Shown: in pieces, positions 8,885 to 17,812 of the stretch
Numbering within the stretch: position 1 is the stretch's first letter
Layout: each line of letters starts with the position of its first letter
Origin: an uncultured Pseudomonas sp.
GTDB taxonomy: Bacteria > Pseudomonadota > Gammaproteobacteria > Pseudomonadales > Pseudomonadaceae
Length of the DNA: 64,000 nt
Direction of reading: 5' to 3'
Assembly (NCBI RefSeq): GCF_943846705.1
Contig: NZ_OX044366.1
Location: 3,038,001 to 3,102,000, forward strand
Notes under the pieces: generated by a model
What the model was told of the DNA's origin: nothing
Seen by the model: the letters and a program-made list of their open reading frames with translations, nothing else
Database searches by the model: none
Position numbers and translations under genes: made by a program

Positions 8885-9910
8885 CTAGTGATCGCCGCGC
8901 TCGTATTTATCTAGGGTATCGCTGGCGATCTGCCGGCCGAGCATGATCAGCTCCGGGGCCTTGTAGAACTCGAAGAAGCGGCATACGCGCTTGGGCACGT
9001 TGATCAGGATGTCTGGTGGGTAGCCGGCGATTTTGTACTGCGCCAGGGAGGTCTGCATGACCTCGAAGCTCTGGTTGATCAACTCCAATAAAGAGGCCGG
9101 GCCACTGAGGTCGGCCACCCGCGAGCCGCTGGCGGATTTGGGGGCGGCGGGTTTGTCCTGGTTGCCGCGGCTTTGTTGTTGCCAGGGGTTGATGGCTTCA
9201 GGCTGCAAGGAGCTGTCATGTTCTTCGAGCAACAGCATTTCGTCCTCCTCGCTGTGTTTACGCTTGAACGAGGGCAGGTGCGAGCCCAATGAGCTCATCA
9301 GCAGATCGAAGCGGCCTTTGAGTGCCGGCGTACGTTCGATGATCGGCAGCTCGTAATGCCGCTGATTAGTCGAGTTAAGGTTGACCGCGACAATCAAATC
9401 GCAGTGGCTGGACACCACCGGGACGATGGGTAACGGGTTGAGCAAGCTGCCATCGACCAGCATGCGGTTGCCTTGCACCACTGGGGTGAACAGGCTGGGA
9501 ATGGCCGCCGAAGCGCGCATGGCCTGGTGCAAACAGCCTTCCTGAAACCAGATTTCCTGCTGGTTGGTAAGGTCGGTGGCGACTGCCGTGAAGGGGATGC
9601 GTAGATCCTCGATGTCGATCTCGCCGAGCATTTCACGAATCTTGCCGAAGACCTTCTCGCCACGAATCGCGCCGAGGCTAAAACTCACATCGAGCAGGCG
9701 TAATACATCCAGGTAATCCAGGCTTTGGGTCCACTCACGGTATTCCTTGAGTTTACCGGCGGCGTAAATTCCGCCGACCACCGCGCCCATGGAGCAGCCG
9801 GCAATGCAGGCAATTTCATAGCCACGGGCTTCTAGTTCTTCGATCACGCCGATGTGCGCATAACCACGCGCGCCACCGGAGCCCAATACCAGCGCAATGC
9901 GCTTACTCAT
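8885..9910 (-). CDS. patatin-like phospholipase (RssA-like)
   Basis: Patatin-family serine hydrolase of 341 residues. The oxyanion loop GSGGARGYAHIG is at residues 10-21, the nucleophile motif GCSMG has Ser40, and the Asp of the Ser-Asp dyad is in VDGSLLNPLP (Asp153). The C-terminal third (about 220-270) is a polar linker rich in Gln, Ser and Pro, and is longer than in E. coli RssA. There is no signal peptide, so it is probably a cytosolic or membrane-peripheral phospholipase. Confidence 0.88.
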   Translation of the reverse strand: MSKRIALVLGSGGARGYAHIGVIEELEARGYEIACIAGCSMGAVVGGIYAAGKLKEYREWTQSLDYLDVLRLLDVSFSLGAIRGEKVFGKIREMLGEIDIEDLRIPFTAVATDLTNQQEIWFQEGCLHQAMRASAAIPSLFTPVVQGNRMLVDGSLLNPLPIVPVVSSHCDLIVAVNLNSTNQRHYELPIIERTPALKGRFDLLMSSLGSHLPSFKRKHSEEDEMLLLEEHDSSLQPEAINPWQQQSRGNQDKPAAPKSASGSRVADLSGPASLLELINQSFEVMQTSLAQYKIAGYPPDILINVPKRVCRFFEFYKAPELIMLGRQIASDTLDKYERGDH

Positions 9911-10145
9911 TCGTATGCCCCTCGTATCGATTTATGCAACGAACATACGCGCGCTGCAGTGCGCCGCCAAGGCGCGATTTGCTAGTATCCGCGGCATTCG
10001 TGCTTGAGCGTGGAGTTGCTTGAGGCTGCGGCACTTTTATCTGTTTTACGCGTCATAGTGGCTGTGTTGATGTGTTGCCCTCAGGTGCGGCCATACGCCC
10101 TGATACACGCATTCAATCGTACATCTCTCTTCCTGGAGTTACCTG

Positions 10146-10424
10146 ATGAAACTATGGATCGTGCTGCCAATGTTGTTGCTGGTGCTCAGCGGTTGCGCCG
10201 GTAAAACGGCTTATCGTGACAGCTGCGCCAATCAGCTGGACGCCGCTTGGCGGGAGCTGGATCTGGCCAAGGCCGAGGGGTTTGCCGGTACGGTGAGTTA
10301 CTCCAAGGCACTGTCGCTGCTGACGGCGGCGAAAACTCAGCAGCAGTTTGAGGCTTATAAAGGTTGTACGGCCAAATCCGAGCGGGCGCGCTTCTATATC
10401 CGAGAGTCGCGAGCGGGTCGTTAA
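10146..10424 (+). CDS. small lipoprotein
   Basis: 92-residue protein with a type II signal peptide: hydrophobic residues 3-13, then lipobox LSGC with Cys17. The mature part is predicted helical, with DSCANQLDAAWRELDLAKAEGF and a second cysteine pair (DSC, KGC) that could form a disulfide. CTGGAGTTACCTG upstream gives a ribosome binding site. Function unknown. Its TAA overlaps the ATG of the flavin reductase gene (TAATG), so the pair is translationally coupled. Confidence 0.82.
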   Translation: MKLWIVLPMLLLVLSGCAGKTAYRDSCANQLDAAWRELDLAKAEGFAGTVSYSKALSLLTAAKTQQQFEAYKGCTAKSERARFYIRESRAGR

Positions 10425-11029
10425 TGCAACTGGATTTCAGCACCCTTGAACCGCTTGAGCGTTACCGCTGGCTAGCGTCGACCATCACTCCGCGGCCGAT
10501 TGCCTGGGTTTCCAGCCTGTCGGCAGGCGGGGTCAGTAATCTGGCGCCGTTTAGCTTCTTTACGGTGATCAGCGATGACCCCGCGACCTTGCTGGTCAAC
10601 GTCAATCACCGTGCTGACGGTGACCTGAAAGACACGCTGCTGAATGTTCAGGCCACCGGCGAACTGGTGATTCAACTGGTCGGCTTTGCGCAGGCAGAGG
10701 CGATGAATGCCAGTGCGGCAGTATTGCCTCATGGCATCAGCGAGTTCGAGCACTGCGACATCGCCTGTGTGCCGTCAGTCCAGGTTAAGCCGCCGCGGGT
10801 GGCGGGTGCGGCGGTAGCCTTGGAGTGCCGTCTGGTCGAGGCCATGCCTTACCCTGCGGCTGCGCCGAACTGCCACCTGTTATTTGCCGAGGTGCTGCTG
10901 GCGCATATTGATGAGCGGGTGCTCAATGAGCAGGGGCGGATCGACAGCAACCGGCTCGATTTGATTGGGCGCCTCGGCGGCAGCGGTTACACCCGTACCG
11001 AGCAACGCTTTGAGCTGCAGCGCCCTTAA
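10424..11029 (+). CDS. flavin reductase family protein (FMN-binding split barrel)
   Basis: 201-residue FMN-binding split-barrel protein of the flavin reductase/DIM6-NTAB family. It shows the typical RWLASTITPRPIAWVSS start, NLAPFSFFTVISDDPATLLVN strand pair, and late NRLDLIGRLGGSGYTRTEQRF segment. The start at ATG 10424 overlaps the lipoprotein stop. The electron partner is not evident nearby. Its stop codon shares the TTAA at 11026-11029 with the stop codon of the convergent ATPase gene. Confidence 0.82.
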   Translation: MQLDFSTLEPLERYRWLASTITPRPIAWVSSLSAGGVSNLAPFSFFTVISDDPATLLVNVNHRADGDLKDTLLNVQATGELVIQLVGFAQAEAMNASAAVLPHGISEFEHCDIACVPSVQVKPPRVAGAAVALECRLVEAMPYPAAAPNCHLLFAEVLLAHIDERVLNEQGRIDSNRLDLIGRLGGSGYTRTEQRFELQRP

Positions 11030-11039
11030 ACCGGGCGCT
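11019..11039. terminator. bidirectional hairpin holding two convergent stop codons
   Basis: Seven-base stem AGCGCCC / GGGCGCT with loop TTAAACC. The loop TTAA supplies the stop codon of both the flavin reductase (plus) and the ATPase (minus). There is no long T-run on either side, so termination strength is uncertain. Confidence 0.45.
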
Positions 11040-13716
11040 TGAGCTGGCGCAGTAGGCATTTCTCCGCTTCAACACAGGCGCATACCCCCAGCGCTACCAG
11101 CAGGCACCAGCCCCAGGCGAAAGCCGGCAGGGCGGCAGTGGCAAAGACCTGCTGCATGACCGGCCAATAGGTCAGCAGCAGTTGCAGGCTGAGCAACAGG
11201 CCGACCATGCTCCAGACCATTGGATTGCTGCCTAGGGATAAGTTGGCCGGTCCTTCGAGGCGACGGCTGCTGAACAGGTAGCCAATCTCGCAGGCAACCA
11301 GGCTGTTGACCGCCAGGGTGCGACTGCTGTCCAGGCTCCAGCCTAGCGCTTGGCTAAAGAGAAACAGGCCCAGGCTGGTCAGGGTCATCAGCACCGCGAT
11401 AAAGGCCACGCGCCAGAGCAGGTGACCGCTAAGCAGGTTGAGCTTCGGGTCTCGCGGCGGGCGGCGCATCAGGTTGGCTTCTGCCGGCTCAAATGCCAGG
11501 GCCAGCGCCAGGGTCACGGCAGTGATCATGTTGATCCAGAGAATCTGCAACGGGGTGATCGGTAACGTCAGCCCCAGCGCGATGGCGGTCAGCAGGATCA
11601 ACGCCTCGCCGCCATTGGTTGGCAGGATAAACAGAATGGTTTTCTTCAGGTTGTCGTAGACGGTGCGACCTTCCTCGACCGCATTGGCGATGGTGGCGAA
11701 ATTGTCGTCAGTCAGCACCATCTGCGCGGCTTCCTTGGCCGCTTCGGTGCCCTTGATGCCCATGGCAATGCCGATGTCTGCGCGTTTCAGCGCGGGCGCG
11801 TCGTTAACGCCGTCGCCGGTCATGGCCACCCGCGCGCCATGGGCCTGCAGGCGTTCAACCAGGCGCAACTTGTGCGCTGGGCTGGTCCTGGCAAACACGC
11901 AGGTTTCGGGCAGTAGTTGATCCAGTTGTGAGTCGCTGAGCGTATCGAGTTCAGCGCCAGTCAACGGTTTGCCAGCGCCCAGGCCGAGGCGTTGCGCGAT
12001 AGCGCCGGCTGTCCCGGCGTGGTCGCCGGTGATCATCTTTACCGCGATGCCGGCACGCTGGCACTCGGCGATGGCGGCAATGGCTTCCTGACGGGGTGGG
12101 TCAAGCATGCCGACTAGGCCGAGCAGCACGTAATCACCATTCAGGTCTTGGTAGTCGAGCGTTTGTTGCGGGGCGCTGAGCGACCGTATGGCCAGGCCGA
12201 GCATGCGCAAGCCCTGACTGGTGCCACTGTCCAGCGCTTGATGCCAGTGTCTCAGATCGAGCTGCTCGGGATGGCCGTCGCGCCATTGGCGGTTGCAGGC
12301 GGCGAGCAGGCGCTCGGGTGCACCGATCATATAAATCAGCGCATGGCTGGCGTGATCATGGTGCAGGCTGGCGGTGCAGCGTTGCTCCGAGCTGAAGGGT
12401 ATGGCGTCGACCTGGGGCAGGTTTTCGGCCTCATGCTGCAGTTGCAGGCCAACCTTGCCGGCGAGCGTCAGCAGAGCGGCTTCAGTTGGGTCGCCGGTGA
12501 TGCACCAGCCGCTGTCGTGGCTGAGCAGGCTGGCGTTGTTGGCCAGCAGAGCGGCGCGGGCCAATTCGCGCAGGTCATCGGCGGCGTCGAGTTGGCACAA
12601 CTGGCCATCATCACAATGAATACTCCCTTGTGGGGCATAGCCTACGCCGTCGATGCGGTAGTGGTGGGCTGCGGTAAACACCTGCTGCACGGTCATCTCG
12701 TTGCGTGTCAGGGTGCCGGTTTTGTCCGAGCAGATCACCGTAACCGCGCCCAGACTTTCCACCGCCGGCAGGTGGCGAATAATTGCCCGCCGCTTGGCCA
12801 TGCGCTGCACGCCGAGGGCGAGAATAATAGTCAGCACTGCTGGCAAGCCTTCAGGGATTGCCGCAACCGCCAGGCTGACGGCCGCCAACAGCATGGCTTC
12901 GCTGCTGTAACCACGCAGCAGTACGCCAAAGGTAAAGGTCAACAGCGCCAGAACGAGAATGCCCAGCGTCAAGTGGCGGGCAAACGTGGCCATATCAACC
13001 AGCAGTGGCGTTTGCAGGCGGACTACTTTTTCCAGCATGTGGCTGATTTTGCCCAGTTCTGTTTGCCGAGCGGTGGCCACCACTACACCTGCAGCACTAC
13101 CGGCATTCACCAGAGTGCCGGAGTAGGCCATGCAGCGCCGGTCGGCGAGGCTGTTAGTTGCAGCGACTGCGTCAGGGTGTTTGGCCACGGGCAGTGATTC
13201 GCCGGTCAGCGCTGCTTCATCCAGGCGCAGGTCACGGGTTTCCAGCAGGCGCAGATCCGCAGGCACACGGTCACCGGCCTCCAAGATTACCCAGTCACCA
13301 GGCACCAATTGCTCGGCGGCGATGCTTTGAGTTTGACCGTTGCGGCGCACCCGGCTTTCCAGACTGAGCATGTGCTGTATGGCCAACATGGCATGCTGGG
13401 CTTTGCCTTCTTGTATGAAGCCGACCAGGGCATTGAGTAACACCACAGCAAAGATCACCGCGCTGTCGAGCCATTCACCCAGCGCAAGTGTGAGCAGGCA
13501 TGCGCCGAGCAACACGTAGATCAATACGTTGTGAAATTGCTGGGCAAAGCGCCTGAGTGGTCCGCTGACCTGCTGTTGTGGCAGTTGGTTAGGACCGTGC
13601 TGATTGCGGCGCTGCAGGGCGTCAGCAGTGCTCAAGCCTTGAACGCTGCTATTGAGCTGTTGCAGGCATTGTTGACCTGATAAGGCGTGCCACGTCTGGC
13701 CAGATGGCTCTTGCAT
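11026..13716 (-). CDS. P2-type cation-transporting ATPase
   Basis: Complete 896-residue P-type ATPase: N-terminal cation-ATPase domain, actuator motif LTGES near 170-174, M4 motif IPEGLP at 287-292, phosphorylation motif DKTGTLT with Asp331, hinge TGDGVNDAPALK near residue 640, and six C-terminal membrane helices. Against SERCA from memory, M4 Glu, M5 Asn/Glu (TNGGE) and M6 Asn/Thr (WINMIT) are kept, but the M6 Asp is Ala (NMITAV). Transported ion is therefore uncertain; Ca2+, Mg2+, Na+ and Mn2+ are possibilities. No regulator or operon partner is adjacent. Confidence 0.9.
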   Translation of the reverse strand: MQEPSGQTWHALSGQQCLQQLNSSVQGLSTADALQRRNQHGPNQLPQQQVSGPLRRFAQQFHNVLIYVLLGACLLTLALGEWLDSAVIFAVVLLNALVGFIQEGKAQHAMLAIQHMLSLESRVRRNGQTQSIAAEQLVPGDWVILEAGDRVPADLRLLETRDLRLDEAALTGESLPVAKHPDAVAATNSLADRRCMAYSGTLVNAGSAAGVVVATARQTELGKISHMLEKVVRLQTPLLVDMATFARHLTLGILVLALLTFTFGVLLRGYSSEAMLLAAVSLAVAAIPEGLPAVLTIILALGVQRMAKRRAIIRHLPAVESLGAVTVICSDKTGTLTRNEMTVQQVFTAAHHYRIDGVGYAPQGSIHCDDGQLCQLDAADDLRELARAALLANNASLLSHDSGWCITGDPTEAALLTLAGKVGLQLQHEAENLPQVDAIPFSSEQRCTASLHHDHASHALIYMIGAPERLLAACNRQWRDGHPEQLDLRHWHQALDSGTSQGLRMLGLAIRSLSAPQQTLDYQDLNGDYVLLGLVGMLDPPRQEAIAAIAECQRAGIAVKMITGDHAGTAGAIAQRLGLGAGKPLTGAELDTLSDSQLDQLLPETCVFARTSPAHKLRLVERLQAHGARVAMTGDGVNDAPALKRADIGIAMGIKGTEAAKEAAQMVLTDDNFATIANAVEEGRTVYDNLKKTILFILPTNGGEALILLTAIALGLTLPITPLQILWINMITAVTLALALAFEPAEANLMRRPPRDPKLNLLSGHLLWRVAFIAVLMTLTSLGLFLFSQALGWSLDSSRTLAVNSLVACEIGYLFSSRRLEGPANLSLGSNPMVWSMVGLLLSLQLLLTYWPVMQQVFATAALPAFAWGWCLLVALGVCACVEAEKCLLRQLKRPV

Positions 13717-13881
13717 GATCTACTCCAGCGCGTTTGGCTTTTAGCTTAGTCACTCCAATACGGCTCAATGCCGGCGTGGATCAATTGATTGGCACACAAG
13801 TTCGTCAGTAAAGGTTTCCAGCCGCTATGCCCTGGCGGCGCGGCGCAGTAGCATCGCCCGTTAGTCTTAAAGGAGTGAAGC

Positions 13882-14799
13882 ATGCGCGCCAAACTGGAAA
13901 CTGTGCTGCAGACGGTCAATCAAGTGCTGTTAGGCAAGGAACCGCAGGTGCGTCTGGCATTGACCTGCCTGTTGGCCCGGGGCCATCTGTTGCTTGAGGA
14001 CTTGCCTGGCATGGGCAAAACCACCCTCAGTCATGCGCTGGCTAAGGTGCTGGGGCTGAGTTTTCAGCGTATCCAGTTCACCTCCGATCTGCTCCCCGGC
14101 GACATTCTTGGCACCTCGGTATTTGATAAAGACACGGGGCAGTTTGTCTTCCACCCCGGGCCGATTTTCGCTGAATTGGTGCTGGCTGATGAGATCAACC
14201 GCGCCACGCCAAAAAGCCAGAGCGCTTTGCTTGAGGCTATGGAAGAGGGCCAGGTGACCATCGAAGGTGCAACCCGGCCCTTGCCCGAACCCTTCTTTGT
14301 GATTGCCACGCAAAACCCGGTGAGCCAGGGCGGCACCTTTGCGTTGCCCGAGTCGCAACTAGACCGTTTTCTGATGCGCCTGTCGCTCGGCTATCCCGGC
14401 AAAGCGGCGGAAAAAGCGCTATTGCTCGGTGATTCGCGGCGCTCCTTGCTACCCGGTTTGCCGGCCTTGCTGGATCACCGCGAGTTGGCGCTGCTGCAGG
14501 CTGAGGTACCCAAAGTACGTGCCAGCGATGCCTTGGTCGACTATGTGCTGCGCCTGGTCGATGCCACCCGCACGCAGCCGCAGTTCGCCTGGGGCCTGTC
14601 GCCACGGGCCAGCCTGGCGTTGCTCGCGGCCGCACGTGCGTGGGCGTTTCTCGATGGGCGCGACTATGTGATTCCGGAAGATGTTCAGGCTGTGCTGCCT
14701 TCGGTGGTCGGCCATCGCCTGCGTGAGCGTGCAGACCCGGCCGGGCATGGTGCGGGCAGTTTGGTGCAGTGGCTGCTGCGCGAGGTGCCGGCGCTTTGA
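13882..14799 (+). CDS. MoxR-type AAA+ ATPase
   Basis: AAA+ ATPase of 305 residues. Walker A GMGKTT is at 43-48, Walker B LVLADEIN has Asp103-Glu104, and sensor 1 lies in FFVIATQNP. MoxR proteins act as chaperones for partner complexes and are usually found beside DUF58 and transglutaminase-like genes, exactly as here. AAAGGAG (13869-13875) precedes the ATG. First of a three-gene overlapping operon. Confidence 0.92.
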   Translation: MRAKLETVLQTVNQVLLGKEPQVRLALTCLLARGHLLLEDLPGMGKTTLSHALAKVLGLSFQRIQFTSDLLPGDILGTSVFDKDTGQFVFHPGPIFAELVLADEINRATPKSQSALLEAMEEGQVTIEGATRPLPEPFFVIATQNPVSQGGTFALPESQLDRFLMRLSLGYPGKAAEKALLLGDSRRSLLPGLPALLDHRELALLQAEVPKVRASDALVDYVLRLVDATRTQPQFAWGLSPRASLALLAAARAWAFLDGRDYVIPEDVQAVLPSVVGHRLRERADPAGHGAGSLVQWLLREVPAL

Positions 14800-15752
14800 T
14801 CGCTCAGCTCAAGCCGCGTTGGCAGCGCTGGTTGGCCCGGCGCATACCGGCCGCCGCCAGTGTGCGCTTGAGCCAGCGGCGGATTTTCATCATCCCCAGC
14901 CGGGTCGGCGCGGCCTTCATGCTGGCGCTGTTGTTGATGCTGCTGGCCGCGATCAACTATCAGAACAGCCTGGCTTATGGCCTGACCTTTCTTCTGGCCT
15001 CGGTCTTTGTAGTCGCCATCCTGCATACCTACCGCAACCTGGCTGGGTTGATCCTCAAAGCCGGTAACGCACCAGCGGTGTTCGTCGGCGAGCCGGCCGG
15101 CTTTCGCGTGCGCCTGGAAAGCAGCCAGCGAGCCCATCAGGCGATCAGCCTGGGTTGGCCAGCAGCCGAGTTGCAGACCCAGGATGTACCCGCGCTGGGA
15201 GTCAGCGAGTGTCAGTTGAGCCTGCCAACCTTGCAGCGCGGCTGGCTGCGACCTGGTCGCCTGCGGGTCGAGAGCCGTTTTCCGCTGGGTATTCTGGTGG
15301 CCTGGAGTTGGCTTGATCTGGATCAGCGGGTGCTGGTTTATCCACGCCCTTTGCCGGGGGATCTGCCACTGTCTGCCGGTATCAGCGAGGATCAGGACGA
15401 GGAGGGCAGCCGTCCTAATGGCCAGGGCGTGGACGATTACCAAGGCCTGAAAAGCTACCAGCCGGGCGACTCCAAGCGCCGCCTGCACTGGAAAGCCTAT
15501 TCCCGTGGTCAGGGCCTGCTGGTCAAGGATTTTGCTTCCATCACCGGGCGTGAGGTGCAGCTGGATTTCGAGGCCTTGGCCGGTGATGTTGAAACGCGGC
15601 TGTCATTGCTCTGCCATTGGGTGCTGCAGTTGTCCGAGCGCCAGCAGCCGTTTGCCCTGAGCCTGCCGGGCCAGCTGCTGAGCGCCGACAGTGGCGAGCT
15701 GCACCGTGATGCCTGTCTGCGCGCACTGGCGCTGTTCGGACGGGCATCATGA
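14796..15752 (+). CDS. DUF58 domain membrane protein
   Basis: 318-residue protein with two adjacent N-terminal membrane helices (about residues 35-75) and a C-terminal DUF58/VWA-like domain carrying the family motif YQPGDSKRRLHWKAYSRG. TTG 14796 overlaps the moxR stop and follows GAGGTG; an earlier in-frame GTG at 14769 is possible but lies deep inside moxR. It overlaps tgpA by ATGA. In MoxR operons DUF58 proteins are thought to be the membrane partner of the ATPase. Confidence 0.85.
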   Translation: MIAQLKPRWQRWLARRIPAAASVRLSQRRIFIIPSRVGAAFMLALLLMLLAAINYQNSLAYGLTFLLASVFVVAILHTYRNLAGLILKAGNAPAVFVGEPAGFRVRLESSQRAHQAISLGWPAAELQTQDVPALGVSECQLSLPTLQRGWLRPGRLRVESRFPLGILVAWSWLDLDQRVLVYPRPLPGDLPLSAGISEDQDEEGSRPNGQGVDDYQGLKSYQPGDSKRRLHWKAYSRGQGLLVKDFASITGREVQLDFEALAGDVETRLSLLCHWVLQLSERQQPFALSLPGQLLSADSGELHRDACLRALALFGRAS

Positions 15753-17746
15753 GCCGTGCTACCGCGATTCCACGGATCAGCCTGACCTGGCTACTGGTGG
15801 CGCAGGTGCTGGTGATCATTCCGCACCTGAGCCATTTGCCGTTGTGGATCATCGGCCTGTGGCTGGGCAGTGCGGCCTGGCGCGTGCAAATCTTCCGCAT
15901 GCGCGCCCGCTACCCGAATGCCTGGGCCAAGGGCGGCTTGATGCTGGCGGCGGCGGTAGGGGTGTTTATCTCCCGTGGCAGCCTGGTCGGTCTGGATGCC
16001 GGGGTGGTGTTGCTGATTGCCGCTTTTGTCCTCAAACTGCTGGAGATGCGCACGCGGCGTGATGCGCTGGTGCTGATTTTTCTCGGCTTCTTCGTGGTGG
16101 TCACCGCTTACCTGTTCGACGACAGCATGCTGATGGCCTTGTACAGCCTGTTGCCGGTTACCGCCTTACTGGCCGCGCTGATTGGTTTGCAGCAAAGCAG
16201 CCTGGCCACGCAGCCCTGGCAAACCGCACGCCTGGCCGGCGGGCTGCTGCTGCAGGCGCTGCCGGTGATGCTGCTGCTGTTTATCTTCTTCCCGCGAATG
16301 GGTCCGTTGTGGTCATTGCCCGTGCCCAATGACAAGGCCACCACAGGCTTGTCGAACAGCATGGCGCCGGCTGATATTGCCGACCTCAGTCGCTCCGCCG
16401 CCTTGGCCTTTCGCGCCAGTTTCAACGGAGCAACGCCGCCACGCAGTGAGTTGTATTGGCGTGCACTGACCCTGGATCGTTTTGATGGGCGGCGCTGGTC
16501 GCAATCCGATTACGCCGAGTTTGCCTCGGGGGCGCAGTGGCAGAAGCACGGCGAGGCATTGAGCTACAGCATCATCATGCAACCGAGCGGGCAGCGCTGG
16601 CTGTTTGCCCTGGATGTGGCGCAAACCTCACTGGAGCAAACCCGCCAGATGAGCGACTTTCGCCTGCAGCGGCGCCAGCCGGTGGAGCGTTCGCTGATCT
16701 ACCAGGTCAGCTCCTGGCCGCAGGCGTTGCGTGAGCCGCAGTTGGCCGCCGAACCCATGCGCCGTGCCTTGCAGCTGCCGGTGCAAGGTGAACCGCGCAG
16801 CCGCGCCTGGGCCGAGCAGCTCAAACGCGACTATCCGCGGCCCGAGCAGCTGGTGCAGGCGCTGCTCAGCCATTTCAACCGTGAGCCCTATGCCTACACG
16901 CTGCGCCCACCGACGCTGGGGGTGAACAACATTGATGATTTTCTCTTTGAAACCCGCAGCGGCTTTTGCGCCCATTACGCCGGGGCGATGACCTATGTGC
17001 TGCGCGCCGCCGGCATCCCGGCACGGGTGGTGGCAGGCTATCAGGGTGGCGAGTTCAACCCGGCGGGTAACTATGTGCAAGTGCGCCAGTTCGATGCACA
17101 TGCCTGGGTCGAATACTGGCAGGCTGGGCAGGGTTGGGTCAGTGTCGACCCGACGTTTCAGGTGGCGCCCGAACGCATCGACATGGGCTTGGAGGAAGCT
17201 CTGGCCGGTGAACAGAGTTTTCTTGAGGGGTCGCCCTTTTCGCCGTTGCGCTATCGCAACCTCAGTTGGCTGAATGACCTGCGTCTGGCCTGGGACAACG
17301 TCAATTACGGCTGGCAGCGCTGGGTCCTCGGGTATCAGGGTGAGCAGCAGTTGGCGTTCTTAAAGCGCTGGTTGGGTCGTGTCGATGGGCAAGCCTTGGT
17401 GTTGGGCCTGGTTGGCTGCGGCGGGCTATTGCTCGGTTTGCTCGCGCTTTGGTTGTTCAAGCCCTGGCAGCGTGAGCGCGATGCGCAGCAGCGCCTGTTC
17501 CGTCGCTTCGAGGCGCTGCTGGCGCGCCATGGTGTACCGCGTCGGCCCGGTGAAGGCCCGCGTGACTATGCCGTGCGAGCGGCGTTGCAGCTGCCTGCCC
17601 AGGCGCAGGCGATTACTGACTTCGCCGCCGCTTTCGAGGCGCAGCGCTATGCCGGGCAAGCGCTTTCAGTTGCGCAGTTAACTCAGCGCTTGCAAACACT
17701 GCGTCGAGCATTACCTTGGCGCTTTACCCGAGTACAGCCTGAGTGA
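15749..17746 (+). CDS. tgpA: transglutaminase-like protein TgpA
   Basis: 665-residue inner-membrane protein. It has about five N-terminal membrane helices (residues 10-185), a large periplasmic part with a DUF3488 region, a transglutaminase core, one late membrane helix (about 552-572) and a C-terminal DUF4129-like cytosolic tail. The Cys-His-Asp triad is intact: Cys407 in RSGFCAHYAG, His451 in FDAHAWVEYW, Asp467 in VSVDPTF. P. aeruginosa TgpA (PA2873) is reported essential and linked to cell-envelope work; the substrate is not settled. The moxR-DUF58-tgpA order supports the name. Confidence 0.92.
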   Translation: MSRATAIPRISLTWLLVAQVLVIIPHLSHLPLWIIGLWLGSAAWRVQIFRMRARYPNAWAKGGLMLAAAVGVFISRGSLVGLDAGVVLLIAAFVLKLLEMRTRRDALVLIFLGFFVVVTAYLFDDSMLMALYSLLPVTALLAALIGLQQSSLATQPWQTARLAGGLLLQALPVMLLLFIFFPRMGPLWSLPVPNDKATTGLSNSMAPADIADLSRSAALAFRASFNGATPPRSELYWRALTLDRFDGRRWSQSDYAEFASGAQWQKHGEALSYSIIMQPSGQRWLFALDVAQTSLEQTRQMSDFRLQRRQPVERSLIYQVSSWPQALREPQLAAEPMRRALQLPVQGEPRSRAWAEQLKRDYPRPEQLVQALLSHFNREPYAYTLRPPTLGVNNIDDFLFETRSGFCAHYAGAMTYVLRAAGIPARVVAGYQGGEFNPAGNYVQVRQFDAHAWVEYWQAGQGWVSVDPTFQVAPERIDMGLEEALAGEQSFLEGSPFSPLRYRNLSWLNDLRLAWDNVNYGWQRWVLGYQGEQQLAFLKRWLGRVDGQALVLGLVGCGGLLLGLLALWLFKPWQRERDAQQRLFRRFEALLARHGVPRRPGEGPRDYAVRAALQLPAQAQAITDFAAAFEAQRYAGQALSVAQLTQRLQTLRRALPWRFTRVQPE

Positions 17747-17812
17747 TCATTGGTCACGTGTGCCGACTCAATACGCGCATAAGCGGGCAAGCGATTTCAA
17801 CGGAGTGAGACG

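Noticed and set aside
10004..10145. Short frame ahead of the small lipoprotein gene
   Set aside because: It runs into the lipoprotein gene in another frame and has no coding character; the lipobox protein explains the region.
12148..13197. 349-codon plus-strand frame inside the P-type ATPase gene
   Set aside because: It overlaps a complete ATPase with all motifs and has low-complexity Gln/Gly/His-rich translation.
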